This document shows, piece by piece, positions 34,547 to 43,252 of a stretch of 64,000 nt of DNA. This DNA comes from an uncultured Acidobacteriota bacterium (GTDB lineage Bacteria; Acidobacteriota; CAIWXX01), in the NCBI GenBank assembly GCA_903916735.1, contig CAIWXX010000024.1, positions 1 through 64,000 on the forward strand, read 5' to 3'. Each line of letters starts with the position of its first letter. Position 1 is the first letter of the stretch. The notes beneath the pieces were generated by a model that was not told the DNA's origin, did not search any database, and was given only the letters and a program-made list of their open reading frames with translations. Made by a program: the position numbers and the translations under genes.

Positions 34547-36769
34547 GTGGCCGCTTTACAAGGCAAGACCGAACGCATTGTCTACCATAATGCGCAAAGT
34601 GGCTATGTCGTCGCGCGGTTGCGCCCAGTCGGACGAAAAGGGACTGTGTGCGTCGTCGGGACTGTATTGCAGGAGCTGCATGAAGGGGATGAGTTACAGC
34701 TTCAGGGAGAATGGACGGCTCATCCGAAATACGGCGATCAGTTTCATTTCACATCCTATCACGTCGCCCTCCCCACGGATGCCGATGGAATCGAACGCTA
34801 TCTTGGGTCCGGCCTCATCAAAGGAATCGGCAAAGGGATTGCCCGGCGTATTGTCCGGAAATTTGAAGCCGAGACGCTGACTATTATCGAGAATGAACCT
34901 GAGCGTTTGAGTGAGGTCAAAGGACTCAGTAGGAAAAAGATCGATGCGATTCTGGAGAAGTGGGGTGAGCAGCGGGACCTGCGGGAGGCCCTGATTTTTT
35001 ACCAGGGCCACGGGATCACGGCGGGGCAGGCGACGAAGATTTTCAAGCGATTCGGCCGGGGATCGATCACCGAAACCAAGCGGAACCCATACCAGCTGAT
35101 CGAAGAGATCTGGGGGATCGGATTCAAGACAGCCGATGAGATCGCCATGAAAATCGGCTTCGATCCACAGAGCCCGCTGAGGGCCGAGGCGGCACTGATG
35201 TATGTCCTCGATGCGGCTGTCGACGCCGGTCATGTCTACCTGCCGGCGACGGAGCTTCTGGAGGCGGCGGTGAAAATTGTGCCGATCGATGAGTCGCGCC
35301 TGTCGACGGCACTCGACTCGCTCCTCGCTCAACGGCGTCTCATCAAGTCAGGGATCTCCCTGAACGAACAGTCGATCTATGTGGCTCCACTTTTTTATGC
35401 CGAGAAAGGCGTGGCCGACATGCTCGCCCGCGGGCTCCGTTCCGAATCGGCGACTTCGCCCATGGTCGATGTCGACATCCCGGTGTTGGAGCGGCAGATC
35501 GGTATTTCATTTTCAGATGAGCAGCAGGAGGCCGTGAGGCTTGCAGCCGCCAGCGGCCTCTGTATCATCACCGGCGGGCCCGGTACCGGCAAGACGACAA
35601 TTGTCCGCGCTCTTGTGAACCTGCTCGGCGCCGGCAACCACATCGTGGCGCTGGCTGCGCCGACAGGCAAGGCGGCGAAGAGGCTGTCCGAAGCGACAGG
35701 GCGGCCGGCCGTGACGATTCATCGCCTGCTGGAATTCAATCCGATGATGGGCGAGTTCGGCCGCAATGCCGATGCTCCTCTCGACTGCCAGACACTCATT
35801 CTGGACGAATGCTCCATGATCGATCTTCTCCTCATGTACTCACTGCTGCGGGCCACGCCGGTCGGCTGCCGCATCATCCTCGTCGGGGATAAGGATCAGC
35901 TCCCGAGTGTGCGAGCCGGCAACTTCTTGCGTGATGCCATCGCCTGTGGCCGGATTCCGATAGTGGAGCTAAAAAGGATCTATCGACAGTCGGAAAAAAG
36001 TTATATTTCTCTCAACGCCCATCGCATCAAAGATGGTTCCTATCCGATTCTTCCCGACTCGATCAGCGGCGAGATCCGTAGCGATTTCTATTTTGTGCCT
36101 GAAGATCGCGATGAAAAGATACTCTCGCTGATCTTGCGCCTCTACATGGAACGTATCCCAAAACGTCTCTATGAACTTGGCCTTTCACGCTATGACCCGT
36201 TTTCGGATTCAATCCAGGTCATCTCCCCGATGTATCGGGGGATACTTGGCGTCGACAACCTCAATTCGACACTCCAGGAGTCGCTGAATCCTTCCAGCGG
36301 CGCCCCTCCTCTCTCCTTCGCGCGCGACTATCGGGTCGGCGACAAGGTGATTCAGATCCGAAACAATTACAAGAAGGAGGTTTTCAACGGCGAGATGGGG
36401 CGTATCGTCGGCGTCGATGAAGAAGAAAAAGCGGTTTCGGTGGCATTCGATGAAAGGACAGTCGATTATGAACTGTCCGAGATCGATGAACTGACTCTCG
36501 CCTATGCGCTTACGGTGCATAAGTCGCAGGGGAGTGAGTTCGAAGCCGTCATTATGCCCTTGCTGATGTCGCATTACATTATGCTCGACCGGAATCTGCT
36601 CTATACCGCCGTCAGCCGCGCCAAGAAGCTCCTGGTGATCATCGGCTCGGAAAAGGCCCTTCGTTATGCCATCCACAACAACAAGCCTCATCTCCGCTAC
36701 ACCCACCTTATGGATCGAATCGTGAAGCTGACGGAGCAAGGTGCATTGCAAAATAGAGAGTACGAATAA
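34547..36769 (+). CDS. recD2: RecD-like DNA helicase (RecD2)
   Basis: 740 residues from GTG at 34547. The N-terminal region (about 1-230) has the OB-like and helix-hairpin-helix parts of RecD2 (GKGIARRIVRKFEAETLTII). Walker A is GGPGTGKTT near 342-350, and motif II is LILDECSMIDLLLMYSLL. The late motif LAYALTVHKSQGSEFEAVIM is the superfamily 1 helicase motif V/VI region. It unwinds DNA 5' to 3' and acts outside RecBCD; no recB or recC is nearby. I see no clear Shine-Dalgarno. Confidence 0.93.
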   Translation: MAALQGKTERIVYHNAQSGYVVARLRPVGRKGTVCVVGTVLQELHEGDELQLQGEWTAHPKYGDQFHFTSYHVALPTDADGIERYLGSGLIKGIGKGIARRIVRKFEAETLTIIENEPERLSEVKGLSRKKIDAILEKWGEQRDLREALIFYQGHGITAGQATKIFKRFGRGSITETKRNPYQLIEEIWGIGFKTADEIAMKIGFDPQSPLRAEAALMYVLDAAVDAGHVYLPATELLEAAVKIVPIDESRLSTALDSLLAQRRLIKSGISLNEQSIYVAPLFYAEKGVADMLARGLRSESATSPMVDVDIPVLERQIGISFSDEQQEAVRLAAASGLCIITGGPGTGKTTIVRALVNLLGAGNHIVALAAPTGKAAKRLSEATGRPAVTIHRLLEFNPMMGEFGRNADAPLDCQTLILDECSMIDLLLMYSLLRATPVGCRIILVGDKDQLPSVRAGNFLRDAIACGRIPIVELKRIYRQSEKSYISLNAHRIKDGSYPILPDSISGEIRSDFYFVPEDRDEKILSLILRLYMERIPKRLYELGLSRYDPFSDSIQVISPMYRGILGVDNLNSTLQESLNPSSGAPPLSFARDYRVGDKVIQIRNNYKKEVFNGEMGRIVGVDEEEKAVSVAFDERTVDYELSEIDELTLAYALTVHKSQGSEFEAVIMPLLMSHYIMLDRNLLYTAVSRAKKLLVIIGSEKALRYAIHNNKPHLRYTHLMDRIVKLTEQGALQNREYE

Positions 36770-37549
36770 ACGGAGCGTCTCTCCATTTCGCTGAAGGGGT
36801 CAGGAACTGACAGCGCCTGATTCACCCGCTCATACATGCTTGGTCTTGCCTTGCAAGACGACGCCAAAGTCGGCAATCAAGCGCCGATGTGGCGAAGTAA
36901 AAAGTGAAAAGTAAAAAGGCAAACGCAGAATCGACCCACAAAGGAGGGACTCCCTCAGAGATCAGTGAGCGCGGCATATTGGGGTGATGAATGAGTTGGT
37001 GATATCAAGGAACTCGCGAGGCCATTGAATAGATTGCGCCTTCACTGACAGCCGGCGCAGATGCGGGCCCAGCTCCTCTCAATGCATACGTTTCTGCCTT
37101 TGACTTTTTATTTTTACTTTTTGCCGTCTCGAAATCCGCGGCTAAGCCGATTTCGGTGTCTAGTTCTTGCTTTTTTCTCCTGCAGTTCTATAATCATGAT
37201 GGGTGTGAGAATGTGCATGAAGATGAGAAAGGGCTTTGTGGGTAGGGCCCTCGTAGTCCGTCTGCGCTCGGGGCCCCATGCGGGCCTATTCCTCCCGCCC
37301 GGAAGACCCTTTTGGTCTCCAGTTAACGCCGTCTTCGGTTCTGGATTCCGCAGTGACACGACAAACCTTTGGAGGGTCAAACTGCCCAACCCTCCTGCCC
37401 TACCCACAGATTTTGCGGCATTTCCGGCGGCGTGAATACACACGACGGTTTCACGTCGCCGGCAATGGCCTCGGCCCGGGAAATATCCGATGAGTCAAGC
37501 ATTGTGAAGAAGGGTTATATTGGTATTTCATTATGAGGGAGGCGACTGA
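36770..37549. other. Long intergenic region with a hairpin and a structured GC-rich block
   Basis: About 780 bp. A perfect hairpin, GTCTTGC CTT GCAAGAC (36843-36859), lies 75 bp after recD2 but has no T tract. A-rich tracts (AAAAAGTGAAAAGTAAAAAGG at about 36898) and matching T-rich tracts (near 37100-37125) are roughly complementary. The block 37238-37407 is described separately. The 71-codon frame at 37278-37493 is not supported by a family. Confidence 0.5.
37238..37407. ncRNA. Candidate structured RNA or palindromic element
   Basis: Outer arms GTGGGTAGGG (37238-37247) and CCCTACCCAC (37398-37407) are perfectly complementary across 150 nt. Inside lie GGAGGGT (37371-37377) with ACCCTCC (37389-37395), a GCGGGC/GCCCG pairing near 37281-37300 and a GACC..GGTC pairing near 37305-37320. 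Strand and function are unknown. It ends 140 bp before the cytochrome gene. Confidence 0.35.
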
Positions 37550-38011
37550 ATGACACGATTCACGACGCTACTAATGGGAATTGGCTTCTCCGTCGTTTGC
37601 CTGATGCCTGCGGCGGCTTGGGCTGATCACACATTCATCGGAGCCGAAAAATGCAAAATGTGCCATCGACTTCAGTACGAAAGCTGGGCGGTTACCAAGC
37701 ATGCCAATACGTGGACAGCTCTCAAGGCCAATGAAAAGACAAAAGTGGAATGCGTTAGCTGCCATTCGACCAATGGCGCCGAACTTCCTAGCGTTCAATG
37801 CGAAGCGTGCCATGGTGCTGGGAGTGACTATAAGGCGCTTGCGATCATGAAGAACAGGGGAAAGGCGATTGCCGCGGGTCTGATTCTTCCGGACGAAGCC
37901 TACTGTACGTCCAAATGTCACAACCCGAAGAGCCAGACATTCAAAGGCTTCAATTTCCGAGCAGCTGTGCTGAAGGTCCACAACCACAAAGTATCTGCCG
38001 CTTCAAAATAG
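37550..38011 (+). CDS. Small multihaem cytochrome c (c554-like)
   Basis: 153 residues with a signal peptide (MTRFTTLLMGIGFSVVCLMP, cut near AWADH). Three standard haem sites are CKMCH, CVSCH and CEACH; a fourth candidate, CTSKCH, has an extra residue (C-x3-C-H). The first part, HRLQYESWAVTKHANTWTAL, is typical of cytochrome c554-type proteins. It should carry electrons in the periplasm. A strong ribosome site (GAGGGAGG) is 7 nt before the ATG. It has no obvious redox partner next to it. Confidence 0.9.
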   Translation: MTRFTTLLMGIGFSVVCLMPAAAWADHTFIGAEKCKMCHRLQYESWAVTKHANTWTALKANEKTKVECVSCHSTNGAELPSVQCEACHGAGSDYKALAIMKNRGKAIAAGLILPDEAYCTSKCHNPKSQTFKGFNFRAAVLKVHNHKVSAASK

Positions 38012-38420
38012 AAAACGGCCACCGTGTTTCAACGCTTGACGGCAGCATCCTCGGCCGGCGGCTTGGGGCAAGAATCGGATCAGTTTGGCGCTTTCTCTTT
38101 TTTGAGAGGGCGATGGGAATGCGTCTGCCAAAAGGGCGTCCTGCCCGCCTCTTCGGTCTAATCCACACCAAATACGGTTGATTCTCAGCCCTTTTCGAAG
38201 AATGTGGGAAGAATTCAAATAAAAACACTTCTTCTTGCGAAAAATCAAGGATGGATTCCGAAGTCCGGTCTTGGCTACTTGCTTCCAGGAAGTCCGTTCT
38301 CCGCTCGATGTGATATTATCGATTTTCTGAATTTTTCTATTGACAGAATGGAAATAGCCGTGCTACAACTGTTGCGTCCAAAAAGCGTGTGAACTTTCGA
38401 TGTCCGAGGAGCATTTGTTT
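38012..38420. other. Intergenic region before the M23 peptidase
   Basis: About 410 bp. Overlapping short frames on both strands have no family resemblance. The last 100 bp are AT-rich and likely hold the peptidase promoter. No T-tract terminator is evident after the cytochrome gene. Confidence 0.45.
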
Positions 38421-39329
38421 ATGGCCCAGAAATTCTTCACTATTATTCTGGTCCCGAACGCCAAAGCTCGGCTGAGGCGATTTACCATTTCCCATAAGCT
38501 CGTTGCAATCGCTGGAAGCGTCTCCGCCATTGTCATTCTTGTCGCAGGCATTTTTATTTATCGTTCGACGAGAATCGCCTGGCAGGTTTCGGAACTGGAG
38601 GCGATGCGAGCTGAAAACACGCAACTCCGGCAGGCCAATCTTGACTATCGCAAATCAGTCGAGACACTGAAGGACAAAGTCAACACGCTTCGCGAATACA
38701 CAAAGAAGCTGAATACGATTGCAGGCATCTCGGATCCCTCGTCGATCACGATGGTTGGCATGGGCGGAATCGGTGGATTCAATGAAGCGACGACGACGAC
38801 CTCCGACACGTTGACGCGCCCGCTCACAAGCGAATTGGGCCTGCTCAAGACCGAAACCGGCCAAATTGAAAAGCAAATGCAATCGCTGATGACGTTCTTC
38901 TCGAGTCAGTCATTGCTCTTGGCTTCAACGCCTTCCATTTGGCCGACGGCGGGCTATCTGAGCTGCAGTTACGGATGGCGTATCGATCCTTTCACGAAGC
39001 AGAATGACTTTCACTCAGGAATCGATATCTCTTCGCAGGTTGGGCAGCCGATCATCGCGCCCTCTGATGGGATTGTCATCTGGGCGGCGCCGAGAAATGG
39101 CTATGGAAATGTGATGATCATCGATCATGATTTCGGCTATCAGACACGATATGGACATATGAGCGGGTTCGCTGTCAGGCCGGGGCAAAGGGTTCAGCGC
39201 GGTCAAGTCATTGGATATGTCGGCAATACCGGCAAATCAACCGGTCCGCACCTTCATTATGAGGTGTGGGTTCACAATCAAGCCGTCAATCCGATGCAGT
39301 TCATCCTCGAAGAATACCGCAAAATGTAA
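38421..39329 (+). CDS. M23-family (LytM-like) cell-wall metallopeptidase with a coiled-coil N-part
   Basis: 302 residues from ATG at 38421, with GAGGAG 9 nt upstream; an in-frame ATG at 38400 has no ribosome site. One membrane helix spans about 28-50 (KLVAIAGSVSAIVILVAGIF). A coiled coil covers about 60-100 (QVSELEAMRAENTQLRQANL). The M23 domain has the zinc ligands of FHSGIDIS (H-x3-D) and GPHLHYEVWV (HxH). It likely cleaves peptidoglycan crosslinks, or activates amidases in EnvC/NlpD fashion. Most classical ligands are visible, so it is probably active. Confidence 0.92.
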   Translation: MAQKFFTIILVPNAKARLRRFTISHKLVAIAGSVSAIVILVAGIFIYRSTRIAWQVSELEAMRAENTQLRQANLDYRKSVETLKDKVNTLREYTKKLNTIAGISDPSSITMVGMGGIGGFNEATTTTSDTLTRPLTSELGLLKTETGQIEKQMQSLMTFFSSQSLLLASTPSIWPTAGYLSCSYGWRIDPFTKQNDFHSGIDISSQVGQPIIAPSDGIVIWAAPRNGYGNVMIIDHDFGYQTRYGHMSGFAVRPGQRVQRGQVIGYVGNTGKSTGPHLHYEVWVHNQAVNPMQFILEEYRKM

Positions 39330-39542
39330 TCGGCGTCGCGTTTTCGCAGGAGTCTCCTGCGGTTGGTGTGCGCCGGACAAATTGCTGGTTCTCAGGAGAG
39401 AGGGTGTCTCCGGCGTGCCGCTCGATGAGTAAAGGTGCCCGCGCTGTCTGGAAGCAAGGACAGCGATTCCGTCGCACCAAATTGTTGACCCAAAGATGCT
39501 GATGCGATCGAACTGAGAACCCGCAACTAATGGCCGGCAACT

Positions 39543-40697
39543 TTATGATGCCGCTTCCAGCCTGACATCGACTTCTCGCCGTGTCTCCCCATTCCGCAAG
39601 ATTCCCAGATGCACGACATCGCCGGGCTTGAAGCGTTCCAGACTGTTCATCAAATCGCCCGAATCAACGGTCTTCTGTCCATTGACAGACTGGATCACAT
39701 CGCCGAGGATCAGCGAACCGTCGATATCTCGTCGCGTCCCACGTAAGCCGGCCTGTTCTGCAGCCGATCCTTGTTCGACGTTGACAATGAGTGCGCCTTC
39801 GAGCCCCAGTCGTTGTGTGATGCGATCGTCGGCAAGGGCGATACCGATGTGAGGCCGCACAATCCGCCCATGGCGTATGAGTTGCGGCACGAACTGGCTA
39901 ACCGTATCGACCGGTACGGCGAATCCGATGCCTGCATAAGACCCGGTGGTGCTGGCGATCGCTGCGTTGATCCCGATCAGCCGGCCGGCGCTGTCCAGGA
40001 GAGGCCCGCCGGAGTTGCCCGGGTTGATCGCTGCATCTGTTTGGATGACGCCGTCGATCTTACGATTGTCTGCAGCCGGGATCGTCCTTCCAAGAGCACT
40101 GACGATACCGGTTGTGAGTGTCTGGTCGAGGCCGAACGGATTGCCGATTGCGTAAACCCTCTGGCCGACCTGCAGATCTTTGCTTGTGCCGAGAATGATC
40201 GGCTGGAGCTTATCGGGCGTGGCTGGAATCCAGAGCACAGCCAGATCCTTTTCTGGGGCGGCGCCGATCAGCGTGGCCTTCCAGTCAGACTGGTCCGCCA
40301 GCGTGACACGAATGGAGTCTGCATCCTGGATGACGTGGAAGTTCGTGACGATATGACCGTCGGTATCCCAGATGAATCCGGAGCCTGTACCCTGAGTGTC
40401 TTCCGTTATATCCCATAGGAATTGCTGGCGAGTGATCGATGTGATGTAGGCGACAGACGGGCTGCAGCGCCGGAAGAGCTCAATGGTGGACTTTTCATCC
40501 TCCGCCAGATCCCCGCGTGCTGTGACTGTGCGAGATTGAACCGCAGGCGGGGTCGAGGGTTGTGATGATGGCCGGAATGGCCAGCCATCTCCTTTTGACC
40601 ACCACTGAAAAATCACATACCCAAGCAGCATCCCGAACAGGATGGGCCAGAGGAGAGAGGAACGGCGAGAATGGAGACGGGGGTTGTCATGATTCAT
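39543..40697 (-). CDS. HtrA/DegP-type serine protease with one PDZ domain
   Basis: 384 residues. One N-terminal membrane helix (about 14-32, LLWPILFGMLLGYVIFQWW) anchors the protein to the inner membrane, as in DegS. The catalytic triad is seen in HIVTNFHVIQDA (His), APEKDLAVLWI (Asp) and DAAINPGNSGGPLLDSAG (Ser). A PDZ domain covers about 285-375 (VEQGSAAEQAGLRG, SVNGQKTVDSGDLMNSL). One PDZ domain and an anchor fit the DegS-like group, which starts stress-response cascades, or a simple quality-control protease. It follows the peroxiredoxin gene on the same strand. Confidence 0.92.
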   Translation of the reverse strand: MNHDNPRLHSRRSSLLWPILFGMLLGYVIFQWWSKGDGWPFRPSSQPSTPPAVQSRTVTARGDLAEDEKSTIELFRRCSPSVAYITSITRQQFLWDITEDTQGTGSGFIWDTDGHIVTNFHVIQDADSIRVTLADQSDWKATLIGAAPEKDLAVLWIPATPDKLQPIILGTSKDLQVGQRVYAIGNPFGLDQTLTTGIVSALGRTIPAADNRKIDGVIQTDAAINPGNSGGPLLDSAGRLIGINAAIASTTGSYAGIGFAVPVDTVSQFVPQLIRHGRIVRPHIGIALADDRITQRLGLEGALIVNVEQGSAAEQAGLRGTRRDIDGSLILGDVIQSVNGQKTVDSGDLMNSLERFKPGDVVHLGILRNGETRREVDVRLEAAS

Positions 40698-40812
40698 GTT
40701 GTATCCGGCACACCGGGCAATAAAAATTCCAGTTGACGGTTGTCATTCCCTACATGATGAAAGAAGCATGAGCCTGCTTGGCGGCGGATTTTTCGGCTCA
40801 GGGCAGAAGCGA

Positions 40813-41427
40813 TTATTGATTCAGAGCCTCGTGCACTCGTCCAACCATGGCAGCCGTCGGTATGAGTGTCTTGTCTCCTTCATCTTTCCATTTGGAAGGA
40901 CAGGCTTCATTTTTCTTTCGAGAGAGGTAAATGTTGGCCTTCAGTTTCCGGATCAGCTCTTCGATATTGCGGCCGAGGTTGTAATAATTGATCTCTGAAT
41001 TGAGAAGCAATCCCTCGGGGCTGATCAGGAATGTACCCCTCAATGCCAGTCCGGACATTCCGTCATAGACACCGAAGAGGCGGCTGAGGTGGCCGGTCGG
41101 ATCGGCGCCCATGGGATAGGTCACATCATGCAGTTGTTTTTCATGGCGTTGCCATGCGAGATGCACAAATTTGGTATCCGTGCTCACCGTAATGAGTTCG
41201 GCGCCGAGCTTCTTCATTCTGTCATACTGCTCTGCCAGAGCAGCAAATTCGGTCGCTCAAACGAATGTGAAGTCAGCAGGGTAGAAGAAAAGAATGGTCC
41301 ATTTGTTCTGAGTCTTCAGGCTCTGCAATTCGATCTTGCCGAAATCGCCCTTCGTTGGATCAAAGATGTCAATCTCGAAATCCGGCACCTTTTTTCCGAT
41401 TTCGATGCCATCGCTGTTACCTGCCAT
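40813..41427 (-). CDS. Selenocysteine-containing peroxiredoxin (AhpC/PrxU-like); TGA read as Sec
   Basis: 204 residues from ATG at 41427, with AAGGAGG 8 nt upstream. The frame runs GIEIGKKVPDFEIDIFDPTK and later WTILFFYPADFTFV, meets TGA at 41257-41259 (residue 57) and continues ATEFAALAEQYDRMKKLGAE. In AhpC/Prx1 proteins this position in PxxxTxxC is the peroxidatic cysteine. The conserved Pro50 and Thr54 are present, the Arg in LRGTFLI is present and the resolving cysteine is in EACPSKW (about residue 176). A 7-bp hairpin starts 13 nt after the TGA. Selenocysteine variants of this enzyme are known in anaerobes. It reduces peroxides. A mutated cysteine codon is the alternative. Confidence 0.85.
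41227..41243 (-). promoter_or_regulatory. Bacterial SECIS-like hairpin inside the peroxiredoxin gene
   Basis: Read on the minus strand, CTGCTCT GGC AGAGCAG is a perfect 7-bp stem with a GGC loop. It starts 13 nt after the in-frame TGA, close to the spacing in E. coli fdhF. Guanines open the loop, as bacterial SECIS elements need. Confidence 0.65.
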
Positions 41428-41563
41428 TTCCAGATCCTCCTTCTGTAAGCATGAGGTACCTGTTCATCATAGCACCTGTGCTTTCCGCTTCCAACAGAGG
41501 CCATTCGGCTGTCATTTGGATTCGACATGAGAAGACGGCTGCCCCGCGCTTCCAAATGAAAAA

Positions 41564-42046
41564 TCAGACTCTCTTGATCCTCCCTGTATCAGTGCATCCA
41601 TCGAGTAGTTCGGCGATTGTTTTCCCGAAAATGGGGTGGCGGAAGTTCGGAGCGATTTCACAAAAAGGCACGAGCACAAATCGACGTAAATGAAGCCTTG
41701 GGTGGGGCAGGACCAGTTTGCCGGTTTTGATAATGAGTGATCCATAGAAAAGCAGATCCATGTCCAGCACGCGAGGCTCCGCCTGGAAATGCCTGACGCG
41801 GCCGGCCGATGCCTCGGCATCGAGCAAAAATTGCAGGCAATCGGTACTCGATTTGTCCCACGATAGGCGGATGACGGCGTTGATGAAGTTGGGCTGAGGC
41901 ATGCATTCTCGAGGTTCCGTCTCGTACAATCCCGAAATCGAAGTGACCTCAGCACCGCCGCTTCGCAGCATCTCGACCCCTCTCAAAAGGTTGGTCGAGC
42001 GATCTCCCAGATTCGATCCGATGCCGATGAAGATGTCTGCCGGCAC
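41564..42046 (-). CDS. folK: 2-amino-4-hydroxy-6-hydroxymethyldihydropteridine pyrophosphokinase
   Basis: 160 residues from GTG at 42046; AAAGGAG lies 4 nt upstream. Signatures include IFIGIGSNLGDRSTNLLRGV, SGLYETEPRE, PNFINAVIRL, and the HPPK signature RVLDMDLLFYGSLII with PHPRLHLRRFVLVPFCEIAP. It transfers pyrophosphate from ATP to the pterin in folate synthesis. It is unlinked to other fol genes here. Confidence 0.96.
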   Translation of the reverse strand: MPADIFIGIGSNLGDRSTNLLRGVEMLRSGGAEVTSISGLYETEPRECMPQPNFINAVIRLSWDKSSTDCLQFLLDAEASAGRVRHFQAEPRVLDMDLLFYGSLIIKTGKLVLPHPRLHLRRFVLVPFCEIAPNFRHPIFGKTIAELLDGCTDTGRIKRV

Positions 42047-42404
42047 AAGTCTCCTTTATGTGCAGCGTCTTCTCCATCATCTGATGATCCGGCCATTCAT
42101 GCAAGAGGCGATCAAACCCCGAAATCCGCGGGTAAGCACACGCCTATTGCGACAAAATGGCTTCGGAGATTCTGCGGCACGGCTCGCGAGGATGCCGAGC
42201 CGTCATTCCGGGTCTATCGAGACTATCTGATGGCTTGCCGCCATTCCTTACTCGCGGATAGGGGAAGCCCCCCGTTCTTGAATTAATCGCTTTCTTTCCT
42301 GGGAATTCAAAAGTACACTAGATCACTGCTTGAGCCGAAAGATTCGGCGGCGCATTGATATTAAGGGATGGAGGTGATAGGTTCTGCGTGTAGGATATGC
42401 TCTT
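42047..42404. other. Intergenic region between folK and a small secreted-protein gene
   Basis: About 360 bp with no gene. Its right part should hold the promoter of the next gene; I saw no strong -35/-10 pair. Confidence 0.45.
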
Positions 42405-42857
42405 ATGCGAGTAGTCCTCTTCGTTCTTCTTCTGAGCTCGATGCCGGCGTTTGCTGAGGATCTGGTGCAGGCATCGAAAGAGCAGAAGGAGTATTTAAGG
42501 AAGCTGGGGGCATCGACAAAAGGGATCCCCTCCTACAGGCTGAAGGGCCCACAGACTCAGGAAGGGTCCAGTTCAGCTGCCTCACAGACTCAGAAATCGG
42601 TCTTTTTCGCCGAGCCGGAAGAGGCCCAACCGGTGGAGGGGCAAGCGCAGAAGTGGATTCAGATGCAGACTCGAGCCAAAGAACTGAAGGAGGAGATCCA
42701 GGCTCTGCAAAAGGATATCGATTCGCTTGCCACGGTAGATAATTTTCACGGGGAGTACCGCGCCAAGAAAGATCGGCTCGATGTGTTGAAAGCCGAGCTG
42801 GAGAGACTGAGAGAAGTTGCTCGTCAGCAGAACGTTCCACCGGGATATGTCCGCTAA
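42405..42857 (+). CDS. Small secreted coiled-coil protein of unknown function
   Basis: 150 residues. A signal peptide (VLFVLLLSSMPAFAED) is followed by a Gln/Ser-rich linker (about 45-80). A coiled-coil region covers about 80-140 (MQTRAKELKEEIQALQKDID and DRLDVLKAELERLREVARQQ). No catalytic motif is seen. It may sit in the periplasm or outer envelope. It is followed closely by another small gene on the same strand. Confidence 0.65.
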   Translation: MRVVLFVLLLSSMPAFAEDLVQASKEQKEYLRKLGASTKGIPSYRLKGPQTQEGSSSAASQTQKSVFFAEPEEAQPVEGQAQKWIQMQTRAKELKEEIQALQKDIDSLATVDNFHGEYRAKKDRLDVLKAELERLREVARQQNVPPGYVR

Positions 42858-42906
42858 GAAGGGACCAATATTGATTCACAGATAAAAATGTGAGGATCAA
42901 TAAGAG

Positions 42907-43185
42907 ATGTCAACCGCTGCTTTGATGTTGCTCCCGCCGGTCACAAGCCTGGATTCGGATTTCGGCCAGCGGAGCCGTGACTCGGCGCCCTCTTATGCGC
43001 CAAACGATCGCGAGATGTGGCTCGGAGGGCAGTGGACCGATTGGAGCAGCGAAGAACAAGAACCGCAGCTCGGCCGGTGGAGCGTCGAATCCTTCTTCGG
43101 CATCGACAGGGTCATTGGATACAACAGGGCAGGACAAGAGGTGCCTGGCAATCGGACAGGATATTTAGTCGACATTTATGCCTGA
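42907..43185 (+). CDS. Hypothetical small protein
   Basis: 92 residues, 49 bp after the coiled-coil gene on the same strand; ribosome site weak (AAGAG). Features are REMWLGGQWTDWSSEEQEP and RWSVESFFGIDRVIGYNRA, giving a tryptophan-rich, charged protein without a membrane helix. I do not recognise a family. A minus-strand frame covers the same stretch, so coding is not certain. Confidence 0.45.
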   Translation: MSTAALMLLPPVTSLDSDFGQRSRDSAPSYAPNDREMWLGGQWTDWSSEEQEPQLGRWSVESFFGIDRVIGYNRAGQEVPGNRTGYLVDIYA

Positions 43186-43252
43186 TGGAAACACAAGCCG
43201 CTGCACACACGGGCACAACTTAAGAACGGGTATCGCACGGCATCGATTAATC

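Noticed and set aside
37278-37493. 71-codon frame in the structured block
   Set aside because: Its codons follow the palindromic arms, and there is no ribosome site. The palindromes are the more likely signal, though a small protein cannot be fully excluded.
40745-40795. TGAGCC/GGCTCA inverted repeat as a terminator of the peroxiredoxin gene
   Set aside because: Stem is only 6 bp with a 20-nt loop and no T tract in the right orientation.
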